Positions 25,095 through 33,417 of a DNA stretch of 64,000 nucleotides are shown here, in pieces. Within the stretch, counting starts at the first letter, position 1. Each line of letters starts with the position of its first letter. The stretch is taken from contig CAKQPS010000002.1 of the NCBI GenBank assembly GCA_934270475.1, positions 124,001 through 188,000 on the forward strand, written 5' to 3'. Origin of the DNA: an uncultured Alphaproteobacteria bacterium (lineage in GTDB: Bacteria > Pseudomonadota > Alphaproteobacteria > RF32 > CAG-239). Made by a program: the position numbers and the translations under genes. The notes below the pieces were generated by a model. That model was not told the origin of the DNA. It saw only the letters and a program-made list of their open reading frames with translations, and searched no databases.

Positions 25095-26231
25095 ATGACT
25101 TGTCCATATCAACAAATTTGCGGCGGCTGCCCTTACCGCAATTTAGATTTTACAGATTACAAAAAGTTAAAAATTGAACAATTTGAAAGAGTCTTAAAGC
25201 AGATAAAACAAGATGAGATAAAAACCGGCGAAGCTGTTTTTATTGCTGACGGGACACGCCGCCGCGCCGAGCTGGCTTTTAGGCACAACCGCGGAAATTT
25301 GGTGCTTGGCTTTAATGAAAGCAAAAGCCATGAGCTGATAAATGTGGAAAGCTGCCCGCTGCTGACGGCAAAAATCAACAGCCTTATTCCGCAGCTGCGC
25401 AAATTTTTGAGTGAATTTTGCAATATCAAAGTTTCGGAAAAGCTTAAAAACAAAAAATTCCGCACTTATAATATCGGCAGCGGCGACATTTGGCTGACCG
25501 AGGCGGCAAACGGCATTGATGTTTTGCTGGAAATAAACGAGCCTTTGGGCTTGGAACATCGTATGGCTTTGTGCGACTTTGCCAACGGTTCGGACGATAT
25601 TGCCCGCGTTTCGGTGCAAGTCGGCAATGGTAAGCCGGAATCGGTAATTGAAAAAAGCCGTCCTTATTTGAGCATCGGCGGCTATCAGGTGTTTATACCA
25701 GCCGGAACATTTCTGCAAGCTTCCGGCGCCGGTGAGCAGGCTTTGATAAATTTAGTGCTGAAATACATCGGCGAATCGCAGGGCAATATTGCCGATTTAT
25801 TCTGCGGAGTGGGGACTTTTTCTTATCCGCTGGCGGCGAATCCGAAAAATAAAATAACTGCAGTTGATTCTTCGGACGAATTATTGGACGGTTTTCAAAA
25901 ATCGGTTAACCACAACACTATTCCAAACATCAAAATCAGCCGCAAAAATCTGTTTAAATATCCGTTAGATGCGAATGAATTAAAAGGATTTGACATTGTG
26001 GTTTTTGACCCGCCGCGCGCCGGAGCCGCTGCACAGACCGCGCAGATAGCTGCTATGACTGATAAGGATAAGCCGCAAAAAATTATTGCCGTGTCCTGCA
26101 ATCCGCACACGTTTGTAAATGATGCAAATACGTTGATTTCCAGCGGCTATTGTGTTATAGAAATAACACTTGTCGACCAATTTGTTTATTCAACTCACAG
26201 CGAATTAGTCGCTTTATTTGAAAAATTATAG
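25095..26231 (+). CDS. TrmA/RlmD-family uracil-C5 methyltransferase
   Basis: SAM-dependent RNA m5U methyltransferase, most likely acting on 23S rRNA (RlmD type) though a tRNA target is possible. Four cysteines for a 4Fe-4S cluster are present: C3, C9, C12 (CPYQQICGGC) and C87 (VESCPLL). The SAM motif is NIADLFCGVGTFSYPLA. The FDPPRAG motif and catalytic C335 in VSCNP are intact. At 378 aa it lacks the N-terminal TRAM domain found in RlmD of E. coli, which is common in alphaproteobacterial members. The stop overlaps the ribosome site of the transketolase gene. Confidence 0.9.
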   Translation: MTCPYQQICGGCPYRNLDFTDYKKLKIEQFERVLKQIKQDEIKTGEAVFIADGTRRRAELAFRHNRGNLVLGFNESKSHELINVESCPLLTAKINSLIPQLRKFLSEFCNIKVSEKLKNKKFRTYNIGSGDIWLTEAANGIDVLLEINEPLGLEHRMALCDFANGSDDIARVSVQVGNGKPESVIEKSRPYLSIGGYQVFIPAGTFLQASGAGEQALINLVLKYIGESQGNIADLFCGVGTFSYPLAANPKNKITAVDSSDELLDGFQKSVNHNTIPNIKISRKNLFKYPLDANELKGFDIVVFDPPRAGAAAQTAQIAAMTDKDKPQKIIAVSCNPHTFVNDANTLISSGYCVIEITLVDQFVYSTHSELVALFEKL

Positions 26232-26241
26232 GAGAAAAAAA

Positions 26242-28206
26242 ATGAATACAGAACAGCATAAATTACAGCAAATGGCGAACGCTATTCGCTTTTTGAGCGC
26301 TGAAGCTATTGAAAAAGCCAAATCCGGACACCCTGGAATGCCTTTGGGCATGGCTGATGTTGCCGCCGTATTATTCGGAAGATATATCAAAATCAATCCG
26401 GCTGTTCCACGCTGGTTTGACCGCGACCGTTTTGTTCTTTCCGCTGGTCACGGCTCTATGCTGCTGTATTCGCTGTTTTATTTGCTGGGCTATAACGACA
26501 TTACTTTAGACGATATCAAAAACTTCCGCCAGCTGGGCTCAAAAACCGCAGGACACCCTGAATACGGACATTTAGCCGGCATTGATATGACCACCGGACC
26601 TTTGGGACAGGGAATTTCCTCCGCCGTCGGCATGGCTTTGGCAGAACGCCGCATCAATGCAGAATTCGGCGATGATTTGTGCAATCACTATACTTATGTA
26701 ATATGCGGCGACGGCTGCTTAATGGAAGGTATTTCCGAAGAAGCGATTTCGCTTGCTGGTTTATGGAAACTGAACAAGCTAATTGTCTTTTGGGATAACA
26801 ACAATATCACAATTGACGGCACGGTTGACAAAGCCAACGGCACCGACCAAATCGCGCGCTTTAAGGCTGTGGGCTGGAACACAATCAGTGTTGACGGGCG
26901 CAATCATGAAGAAATTGCCGCAGCCATTGAACAGGCACAGAAATCCGACAAGCCGACTTTGATTGCCTGCAAAACAACTATTGGTTTCGGCGCTCCGCAT
27001 AAACAAGGTACTTCTAAAGTGCATGGCTCGCCACTGGGAGCCGAAGAGCTGGAAGCTATGCGTCAAAATTTAGGCTGGACGGCAGCTCCGTTTGAAGTAC
27101 CGACCGAAATTATGGCGGCTTGGCGTGCGGCAGGTCAGCGTTCGGCGGCTCAATATGCCGAATGGCAGAAAAAAGCCGAAAACAACCAAAAATTTATTGA
27201 TTATATCAATGACAAACTGCCGGCAAACTGGGACAAAGACTTAGACGAACTGAAAAAGAAAACCATTAAAGAGCAAACTGCCGTTGCCACCCGCAAGGCT
27301 TCGCAGCTTTGTTTGGAAAACATTATGGGACGTATTCCGCAAGTTATCGGTGGTTCTGCCGATTTGGCAGCTTCAAACCTGACCTTTGTTGAGGGAATGA
27401 AAACCATTACTTCTGCTGACTATAACGGCAACAATGTGATGTATGGCATACGCGAACACGCCATGGGGGCGATTATGAACGGTATGGCGCTGCACGGTGG
27501 CGTGATTCCTTACGGCGGAACTTTCTTTGTGTTCTCCGACTATATGCGTCCTTCTATGCGCTTGGCGGCGCTGATGGGGCTGCGCGTGGTTTATGTGCTG
27601 ACGCATGATTCTATCGGCGTGGGTGAAGACGGACCAACGCATCAGCCGATTGAACATTTGGCTTCGTACCGTGCAATGCCGAACATTTATACTTTCCGCC
27701 CGTGCGATGTGGTTGAAACTGCAGAAGCTTGGGAGATTGCTTTGGAGAGCGAAAAAACTCCGAGCATTTTGGCGCTTTCCCGCCAAAGCGTACCGACTTT
27801 GCGCATAGATTCCGCCGAGAATTTGAGCAAACGCGGCGGCTATGTTATTTCTAAGGCGCAGCGCGAACCGCAAGCCACAATTATTGCCACCGGAACGGAG
27901 GTTTCATTAGCCGTTGAAGCACAAAAACAGCTGCGTGACAGCGGAATTGAAGTAAATGTGGTTTCTATGCCGTGCTGCGAATTATTTGACCAACAACCAG
28001 AAGACTATAAGCGTTCGGTATTGGGCAGCGCACCTCGGGTTGCCGTTGAAGCCGCCACTGTTTATGGTTGGGAACGCTATACCGGCAAAAGCGAAAATGT
28101 AATTGGATTAAATAGCTTCGGCGCTTCCGGCAAAGGCGATGAAGTTTACAAACATTTTGGCATTACGGTTGAAAATGTAGTTAAAAAAGTGAGAGAACTT
28201 ATCTGA
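26242..28206 (+). CDS. tkt: Transketolase
   Basis: Thiamine-diphosphate enzyme of the pentose phosphate pathway that moves two-carbon units between sugar phosphates. The 654 aa include the N-terminal KSGHPGMPLGMAD, the ThDP-binding GDGCLMEGISEEAISLAG...NNITIDG, the central Pyr domain (IREHAMGAIMNGMALHGG, HDSIGVGEDGPTHQPIE) and a full C-terminal domain. An in-frame start at 26218 exists, but GGAG at 26231-26234 sits properly before ATG 26242. It is the third gene of a run with the diguanylate cyclase and methyltransferase, and a terminator follows. Confidence 0.96.
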   Translation: MNTEQHKLQQMANAIRFLSAEAIEKAKSGHPGMPLGMADVAAVLFGRYIKINPAVPRWFDRDRFVLSAGHGSMLLYSLFYLLGYNDITLDDIKNFRQLGSKTAGHPEYGHLAGIDMTTGPLGQGISSAVGMALAERRINAEFGDDLCNHYTYVICGDGCLMEGISEEAISLAGLWKLNKLIVFWDNNNITIDGTVDKANGTDQIARFKAVGWNTISVDGRNHEEIAAAIEQAQKSDKPTLIACKTTIGFGAPHKQGTSKVHGSPLGAEELEAMRQNLGWTAAPFEVPTEIMAAWRAAGQRSAAQYAEWQKKAENNQKFIDYINDKLPANWDKDLDELKKKTIKEQTAVATRKASQLCLENIMGRIPQVIGGSADLAASNLTFVEGMKTITSADYNGNNVMYGIREHAMGAIMNGMALHGGVIPYGGTFFVFSDYMRPSMRLAALMGLRVVYVLTHDSIGVGEDGPTHQPIEHLASYRAMPNIYTFRPCDVVETAEAWEIALESEKTPSILALSRQSVPTLRIDSAENLSKRGGYVISKAQREPQATIIATGTEVSLAVEAQKQLRDSGIEVNVVSMPCCELFDQQPEDYKRSVLGSAPRVAVEAATVYGWERYTGKSENVIGLNSFGASGKGDEVYKHFGITVENVVKKVRELI

Positions 28207-28223
28207 TAAAGTGTTCATTTTTC

Positions 28224-28258
28224 AAAGCTCCATGGTTTTAATTCCATGGGGCTTTTTT
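28224..28258 (+). terminator. Rho-independent terminator of tkt
   Basis: A stem with the core CCATGG/CCATGG and AAAGC/GCTTT flanks (28224-28235 with 28243-28256) runs into six T residues. Confidence 0.9.
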
Positions 28259-28334
28259 ATTTACTTTAATGTTTGACATATATAATTTTAATGTTTAGAT
28301 TGTAGGTTAATAAATTTAAAATGAGGAAAGAAAG

Positions 28335-29271
28335 ATGAAAAACAAGCAAACAAAAGGTCTCTCTCTCTCTCTCTGCGAATCCTATACATCTGATTAAAGG
28401 CGCTTTTTCTGCTATCCAGCGCGTTTTTGCAGGGGTTATTAAATCACCATGCGTTTTGAAACACATTACTCTCAAAGTCATCCCTGGTATAATATCCATA
28501 TTATTAAAGGGTTTGAATGTCACGCGTCAATACGAAGCACTTTTTGAACGTGGTGTACAAAGCAGTACACGAGTGAGAAAAGCGCAAGTAGTGACCCGAC
28601 AGACAAACCCGCTAGGGCGGAGTATGATAGAAATGCTGGGCGTGCTGGCAATTATCGGGGTGCTGACGGCTGGCGGGATTGCTGGTTATGGCAAAGCGAT
28701 GATGATGTGGCGCTCCAACCAGCAAAGAGAGCAAATCGCCCAAATTTTACATTCGTTCATCAGGCTGCGTACCGAACTCAGCCGCGAGCATAAAACAGAC
28801 AATACGCAATATCAACTTATGAGCATTTTAAATGCCTTAGGCGAAGTCCCCGCCGGTTTAACTTATAGAAACAATGTTTTGTATGATAAGCTGGGAAATT
28901 ATTATTTGGGCTCTTATGGGAGAAACTGCTGGACAATATCTAAAGACAGCAAGGAACTGCAATGTGCTTTTCAGTTAAATTTTGATGTTATGCTAGTCAA
29001 AACAACATCGTCCTTAACCCCATCTTCAGAAGGCTTTTGCGAAAATATGATTTATTTGGCAAAAGAAAACGCTCAAGATTTAAACAGCGTCGTAACTTTT
29101 TGGGGAAATAAAGAAGGTGAAGACGACCCCAACCATTGGCGCGGTTATACTCAAAAAGATGCTTTTTATGGCACAAACATAAAAAATGCAACGCCTGTAC
29201 AAATTAAAAAAGTGTGTCAGGAATGTAAAGAAAACTCATATTGTAAAGTATCGCTGCACCTAAAACCTTGA
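28335..29271 (+). CDS. Type IV pilin-like protein behind a CT-repeat; start and expression frame uncertain
   Basis: A prepilin-like protein. The signature GRSMIEMLGVLAIIGVL has glycine before the cut and glutamate at mature position 5, followed by a hydrophobic helix, as in type IV pilins and pseudopilins. The C-terminal domain has six or more cysteines (GRNCW, LQCAF, GFCEN, KKVCQECK, SYCKV). The long frame runs from a TTG at 28456 to 29271. However, the only start with a good ribosome site (GAGGAAAG) is ATG 28335, which reads through a CT tract at 28358-28374 and stops at 28395. One extra CT would join it to the pilin frame, which has no stop from 28339 onward. I therefore give the span from that ATG. 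An internal promoter near 28485-28493 is an alternative. Confidence 0.6.
28358..28374 (+). repeat. Dinucleotide repeat T(CT)8
   Basis: An uninterrupted 17-base CT tract directly after seven codons that follow a well-placed ATG and ribosome site. Such tracts change length by slipped-strand mispairing. As written the frame stops 20 codons after the ATG; adding one CT unit (or losing two) opens it into the downstream pilin-like frame. Confidence 0.85.
28485..28493 (+). promoter_or_regulatory. Possible extended -10 promoter inside the pilin leader
   Basis: TGGTATAAT (TATAAT at 28488-28493 with TG upstream) lies within the open leader. The -35 position reads ATTACT, so recognition would depend on the extended -10. 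A transcript from here would bypass the CT tract. It would have an ATG at 28517 with AGGG before it, but that ATG is in another frame (19 codons, beginning MSRVNTKHFL). Confidence 0.35.
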
Positions 29272-29379
29272 TTGTTGAAGTGGGGATTGTATAATTTTGC
29301 GTCTTTAACGCCTACTTTTTCATCTGAGTTGATTGTTGGAAAACTCAATATAATGTTATAGATATAACCGAAAAAGTGC

Positions 29380-29407
29380 TTGCATTTTGCAAATATTGTG
29401 ATATACA
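29380..29407 (+). promoter_or_regulatory. Promoter of the rplK-rplA operon
   Basis: TTGCAT (29380-29385), a 16-base spacer, TATACA (29402-29407). Transcription would begin about 95 bases before rplK. The leader contains AGACCA/TGGTCT (about 29463-29480), a short hairpin in the position where leader control is common in ribosomal-protein operons. Confidence 0.6.
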
Positions 29408-29508
29408 AAACAAGCAGTTAGGGATATGTGTGTCCTTGGCTGATTATGTTTAACAATGTGGGAGACCAGCCATTGGTCTTTACCACTAACCTACAATGAG
29501 GTATTATA

Positions 29509-29946
29509 ATGGCTAAATCTAAAAAGAAAATTTTAGGTCTTATCAAGCTGCAAATACCTGCCGGAAAAGCTAACCCTTCTCCGCCGGTTGGTCCAGCTTT
29601 GGGTCAAAAAGGCCTGAATATTATGGAATTTTGTAAAGCATTCAACGCTAAAACTCAAAAAATGGAACCAGGCGTTCCTGTGCCGGTAATTATTACCGCT
29701 TATGAGGATAAAAGCTTTACATTCATCACAAAACTGCCGCCGGTTTCTTATTTGATTAAGAAGGCTGCCGGTGTACAGTCCGCTTCTAAAGAACCAGGCA
29801 AAACTGTTGCCGGTCAAATTACTTTGGAACAGGTAAAAGAAATTGCTACTACCAAATTGCCAGACTTGAACTGCCCTACAGTTGAAGCTGCTATGAATAT
29901 GGTTAAAGGTCAAGCCATTTCTATGGGTATTAAGGTTACGGAGTAA
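29509..29946 (+). CDS. rplK: 50S ribosomal protein L11
   Basis: Binds the GTPase-associated region of 23S rRNA and is needed for factor-dependent GTP hydrolysis and the stringent response. Length 145 aa, with the classical KLQIPAGKANPSPPVGPALGQKGLNIMEFCKAFN in the N-terminal domain and the RNA-binding C-terminal KPGKTVAGQITLEQVKEIA. Slightly extended start MAKSKKKILG. rplA follows after four bases. secE and nusG, usual upstream neighbours, are not here. Confidence 0.98.
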   Translation: MAKSKKKILGLIKLQIPAGKANPSPPVGPALGQKGLNIMEFCKAFNAKTQKMEPGVPVPVIITAYEDKSFTFITKLPPVSYLIKKAAGVQSASKEPGKTVAGQITLEQVKEIATTKLPDLNCPTVEAAMNMVKGQAISMGIKVTE

Positions 29947-29950
29947 GTCG

Positions 29951-30634
29951 ATGAGCGGAAAAAGATTAGTAAATGCATACAAGACTCTGGATAAGAATCA
30001 AGAGTACAGCCTTAAAGAAGCTATTAAAATCGTTAAGGAAAATGCAAAAGCAAAATTTGATGAAACCATTGATTTAGCAATCAATTTGGGTGTTGATCCA
30101 AAACACGCCGACCAAATGATTCGCGGTGTTTGCCAATTGCCGCACGGCAATGGTAAAACAGTACGCGTTGCTGTGTTTGCTCAAGGCGAAAAAGCTGATG
30201 AAGCTAAAGCAGCAGGTGCTGATGTTATCGGTGCTGAAAATTTGGTTGATTCTATCTTAGCCGGCAAAATTGACTTTGATAGATGCATTGCCACCCCTGA
30301 TATGATGGGTATGGCTGGTCGTGTTGCCCGCGTTTTGGGTCCTAAAGGCTTGATGCCAAACCCTAAATTGGGCACAGTTACCGCAGATGTTGCCACAGCT
30401 GTTAAAAACGCTAAGGCTGGTGAAGTTCAATATCGTGTAGAAAAAAATGGTATTGTTCACGCTGGTGTTGCTAAAGCGTCTTTCTCTGAAGACAAAATCT
30501 ATGATAACGCTAAATTGTTCATCGAAACAATTATCAAAGCTAAACCTGCCAGCTTAAAAGGCACCTATTTGAAAAAGATTTCAATCAGTTCTACAATGGG
30601 TGTTGGCGTAAAGGTTAACGCTGCAGAATTATAG
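29951..30634 (+). CDS. rplA: 50S ribosomal protein L1
   Basis: Two-domain protein of the L1 stalk that helps deacylated tRNA leave the E site; in many bacteria it represses its own operon by binding the mRNA leader. Length 227 aa. Hallmarks include LGVDPKHADQMIRGVCQLPHGNGKTVRVAVFA, GRVARVLGPKGLMPNPKLGTVT and the C-terminal KISISSTMGVGVKVNAAEL. It is translated four bases after rplK stops. Confidence 0.98.
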   Translation: MSGKRLVNAYKTLDKNQEYSLKEAIKIVKENAKAKFDETIDLAINLGVDPKHADQMIRGVCQLPHGNGKTVRVAVFAQGEKADEAKAAGADVIGAENLVDSILAGKIDFDRCIATPDMMGMAGRVARVLGPKGLMPNPKLGTVTADVATAVKNAKAGEVQYRVEKNGIVHAGVAKASFSEDKIYDNAKLFIETIIKAKPASLKGTYLKKISISSTMGVGVKVNAAEL

Positions 30635-30991
30635 TTTTTAACTATATTAAATAATACTTGCTTTTTGATAAAAAATTTGTTAAAAGGCAAATCAGTTTAG
30701 GGCAGAACAACTTTTTTAGAGTTTTTTCTGCCCCACTCTTCAAGAGCGCAAGCTCTTGAAACTGTCCAAGACTGTGGGCGGCTCTCGATACCGAAGGCTT
30801 TTTGCTTGTAACTAAAGCTGACGGTGTCGTGAAGCCTTAAATTCCTACATAGACGGGAGTGAGTTTTAGAATTAAATTTTTCTCCTGGACAGATTTAGGT
30901 TCCGCAAGATTCTTTTTTTAGAATATTGCGGGTTTGGTAACGGTTTAGACCCTTGCGGTCTGAATTTAACATTTTCGTTTGGAGACAATAA
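30635..30991 (+). promoter_or_regulatory. L10 leader and flanking hairpins upstream of rplJ
   Basis: This 357-base gap is structured RNA. The core L10-binding leader is closed by CTGTCCA (30762-30768) and TGGACAG (30886-30892), and carries the family block CCTACATAGACGGGAGTGAG. Before it stands a perfect TTCAAGAGC-GCAA-GCTCTTGAA hairpin (30739-30760) and a GGGCAGAA/TTCTGCCC stem near 30700-30733. After it come CCGCAA...TTGCGG (about 30902-30929) and AGACC/GGTCT. L10(L12)4 is expected to bind the core and shut off rplJ-rplL. The flanking stems may act in attenuation. None is followed by a proper T run. Confidence 0.8.
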
Positions 30992-31474
30992 GTGAACCGC
31001 GAAGAAAAAACAGAGTTACTCAACATGCTGCATGAAGTATTATCTAACGCAGAATCAGTTGTAATCACCGAATATTTAGGTTTGACTGTGGCTGAAGCTG
31101 ACGAATTGAGAAACAAAGTGCGCGATGCTGGTGCCTCTTTAAGAGTTACTAAAAACCGTATTGCTCGTCTTGCTGTAAAAGATACAAAATTTGAAGGCTT
31201 AGCTGACCTGTTCAAAGGTCCGGTTGCTATGGCTTATGCCAACGATCCGATTGCTGCCTGCAAAGCTTGTGTTGAATTTGCAAAAAATAATGAAAAATTG
31301 GTTATCATCGGCGGTGCTTTGTCTGACAAAGCTCTGACACTTGATGAAATCAAAGCTTTGGCTGCAATTCCTTCTATGGACGAATTGCGCGCCAAATTGG
31401 TTGGTCTGTTGCAAGCTCCTGCTGCCAAGTTGGCAAGAGTTACAAAGGCTTACAGCGAGAAAGAAGCCGCATAG
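30992..31474 (+). CDS. rplJ: 50S ribosomal protein L10
   Basis: Base of the ribosomal stalk; its C-terminal helix binds L7/L12 dimers and the N-terminal domain binds 23S rRNA. It also binds its own leader mRNA. Length 160 aa. The start is GTG (MNREEKTELL) with TTGGAGAC before it. Recognisable segments are VVITEYLGLTVAEADELRNKVRDAG, LRVTKNRIARLA and FKGPVAMAYANDP. Confidence 0.97.
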   Translation: MNREEKTELLNMLHEVLSNAESVVITEYLGLTVAEADELRNKVRDAGASLRVTKNRIARLAVKDTKFEGLADLFKGPVAMAYANDPIAACKACVEFAKNNEKLVIIGGALSDKALTLDEIKALAAIPSMDELRAKLVGLLQAPAAKLARVTKAYSEKEAA

Positions 31475-31644
31475 ATTTCTTTTTCGTTTTATGCGGGTCA
31501 TGCTTGCTGATTTATCGCTTATGTGCTAAGTTGTACACTGCGCTCAAAATCAGCGACACAGCACTCGACCTAAAACAAAAAAGCTTAGATATGTAAATGG
31601 TTTTTAATTAGAAAATTTTAATTTAATTTATTTGGAGAAAAAAA
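31475..31644 (+). other. rplJ-rplL intergenic spacer
   Basis: 170 bases with no gene. It ends with a GGAG ribosome site before rplL. An internal promoter or processing site would explain the usual excess of L12, but I see no convincing -35/-10 pair. Confidence 0.5.
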
Positions 31645-32016
31645 ATGGCAGATTTGGCCAAATTAGTAGATGAATTATCAGCTCTGACAGTTATGGAAGC
31701 TGCTGAATTGTCAAAAATGTTAGAAGAAAAATGGGGCGTTTCCGCTGCTGCAGCTGTTGCTGTTGCCGGTGCTGCTGGTGCAGGCGCTGCCGCTGCTGAA
31801 GAAAAGACAGAATTTGATGTAATTCTGGCTGAAGCAGGCGCTAACAAAATTAACGTTATTAAAGAAATCCGCGCTATTACAAACTTGGGCTTGAAAGAAG
31901 CTAAAGATTTGGTTGACGGCGCTCCTAAAACTGTTAAAGAAGGCGCTCCTAAAGAAGAAGCTGAAGCTATCAAAGCTAAATTGGAAGCCGCTGGCGCTAA
32001 AGTTGAATTGAAGTAA
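31645..32016 (+). CDS. rplL: 50S ribosomal protein L7/L12
   Basis: Multi-copy stalk protein that recruits translation GTPases. The 123 aa show the helical dimerisation domain (LAKLVDELSALTVMEAAELSKMLEEKW), an alanine/glycine-rich hinge (AAAVAVAGAAGAGAAAAEE), and the globular domain EFDVILAEAGANKINVIKEIRAITNLGLKEAKDLVDGAPK. A terminator follows at once, and rpoB, its usual downstream neighbour, is absent. Confidence 0.98.
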   Translation: MADLAKLVDELSALTVMEAAELSKMLEEKWGVSAAAAVAVAGAAGAGAAAAEEKTEFDVILAEAGANKINVIKEIRAITNLGLKEAKDLVDGAPKTVKEGAPKEEAEAIKAKLEAAGAKVELK

Positions 32017-32037
32017 TTTAACTTTTACTAAAGTTTT

Positions 32038-32070
32038 AAAACTCTCAATCGCAAGATTGAGAGTTTTTTT
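32038..32070 (+). terminator. Rho-independent terminator of the rplJL operon
   Basis: A 13-bp stem AAAACTCTCAATC / GATTGAGAGTTTT closed by GCAA (32051-32054) and followed by T residues. Confidence 0.95.
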
Positions 32071-32246
32071 ATGCCTGCCTTATAGTCTACCCTTCTTATC
32101 GTAGTCTGTTAAGATACCATTAGGCATATTCCGCGCCGAAAAGCGTTATCAGTCATAGGGATTACAGCTGATTAACGCCCTAGTTTACCGGAGAATAGCT
32201 ATCATATTAACACTAGCCTTAAGACCAAACATTTTGGTTATAAGCA
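32071..32246. other. Spacer between rplL and ptsN
   Basis: About 175 bases between two terminators with no open gene. It contains an imperfect inverted repeat GCGTTATCAG ... CTGATTAACGC (about 32144-32180, one bulged base). It could belong to a small RNA, but no promoter is evident. Confidence 0.35.
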
Positions 32247-32275
32247 AAAAGCCTCCAAAACGGAGGCTTTTATCA
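32247..32275 (-). terminator. Terminator of ptsN (bidirectional)
   Basis: AAAAGCCTCC / GGAGGCTTTT (32247-32256 with 32262-32271) has T runs on both strands and lies 26 bases beyond the ptsN stop. Confidence 0.9.
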
Positions 32276-32296
32276 AAAAAATGGAGTATTATTTTT

Positions 32297-32740
32297 TTAC
32301 TTTTGCAAGGCTAGATAAATTTCATGAGCAGACTTAGCCGCACGTATCTGCCGGCAAGTTTCCTCATTCTTTAACACTCTTGACATTACGGCTAAAGCCC
32401 GCAAATGGTCTTCACCGCTTTTTTCCGGCGACAATAAAAATGCAACCAAATCAACAGAGTGATTGTCTAAAGAATCATAATCCACACCTTGAGCCAAACG
32501 AGCAAAAACGGTTATTACTTTATCCAGTCCGTCAATGCGGGCGTGAGGAAAAGCCACACCATCGCCATAGCCGGTGGAGCCCAAATTTTCACGTTCTAAA
32601 ATTGCCTCAAAAATCGGATTTTTATCCATATTTTCTTTTTCTGCAACATAAGCCGACAATTTTTCAAGTAAACTACGTTTGCTTTCTGCCTCAACATTAG
32701 CTAAGACCATGTCTTCAGACAAAATTTCACTAATTTCCAT
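32297..32740 (-). CDS. ptsN: Nitrogen-PTS EIIA protein PtsN
   Basis: Phosphoacceptor of the nitrogen-related phosphotransferase system, a regulator of potassium, nitrogen and stress functions rather than a sugar transporter. The 147-aa EIIA-fructose/mannitol-type domain has the phosphorylated histidine in GVAFPHARID and the typical VFARLAQGVDYDSLDNHSVDLVAFLLSP. It is the last gene of the kdsD-lptCA-lptB-hpf-ptsN set, the standard alphaproteobacterial/gammaproteobacterial setting. Confidence 0.95.
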   Translation of the reverse strand: MEISEILSEDMVLANVEAESKRSLLEKLSAYVAEKENMDKNPIFEAILERENLGSTGYGDGVAFPHARIDGLDKVITVFARLAQGVDYDSLDNHSVDLVAFLLSPEKSGEDHLRALAVMSRVLKNEETCRQIRAAKSAHEIYLALQK

Positions 32741-32763
32741 TTTTACCCCTTGCTGTAAAAAAA

Positions 32764-33324
32764 TTATTCCGCAGGTTCAACCCAACCGATGTTGCCATCT
32801 TTGCGACGATATACCATACTGATGCGGTTGTTAGCGCTGTTGCGGAACATCAAAGCGTTTTCATCTGCCAAATCCATATACATAACAGCTTCGCTGACGG
32901 TGCAAACTTTGATGTTAGCATCTGTCTCGGCAATAGTTAACGGAGCAGATTCGTCGATGCTCATTTCATCTTCGGTTTCTTTAACAGGGAAAACAGCAGC
33001 GTGAGCCATTTCCACAATACCGGTTTTACCCTTGTGGTCGTTCAATTTTGTTTTTTGACGGCGCAAACGAGTAGCAATATGTTCGTTAGCATTATCAAAA
33101 GCAGAATACGGGTCTGCAGCAACACCGGTGCCTTTCAACACAATATTTTTTGCAGGATGAACGGTTACTTCAGCTCTGAAATCTTCGCCGTCTTTAGAAA
33201 AAGCCACACTGCAGCTGATTGGAGCGTTAAAATATTTGTTTACAGCGTTTTCAACAGCCTCTTCAACACGACCGCGCAGTCTATCGCTGATGTCAACTTG
33301 TTTTCCTGTTAATGTAATTTTCAT
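32764..33324 (-). CDS. hpf: Ribosome hibernation promoting factor, long form
   Basis: Stationary-phase factor that inactivates and dimerises 70S ribosomes. The 186 aa contain the N-terminal HPF/RaiA domain (MKITLTGKQVDISDRLRGRVEEAV ... AEVTVHPAKN ... DPYSAFDNANEHIATRLRRQK), a linker, and the C-terminal dimerisation domain (VCTVSEAVMYMDLADENALMFRNSANNRISMVYRRKDGNIGWVEP). That makes it the long form. rpoN, usually between lptB and hpf, is missing here. Confidence 0.96.
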   Translation of the reverse strand: MKITLTGKQVDISDRLRGRVEEAVENAVNKYFNAPISCSVAFSKDGEDFRAEVTVHPAKNIVLKGTGVAADPYSAFDNANEHIATRLRRQKTKLNDHKGKTGIVEMAHAAVFPVKETEDEMSIDESAPLTIAETDANIKVCTVSEAVMYMDLADENALMFRNSANNRISMVYRRKDGNIGWVEPAE

Positions 33325-33417
33325 GATTTACCTCATTTTGTTAATTATTTCGGCACAATCGCCTTTGTAACTTTTTATAGTATAACACTGTTTAAGCAAA
33401 AGTAAACAATATACTTT

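Noticed and set aside
30700..30760. Hairpins before rplJ as Rho-independent terminators of rplKA
   Set aside because: The GC-rich stems are not followed by T runs and sit directly upstream of the L10 leader core, so they fit leader structure better.
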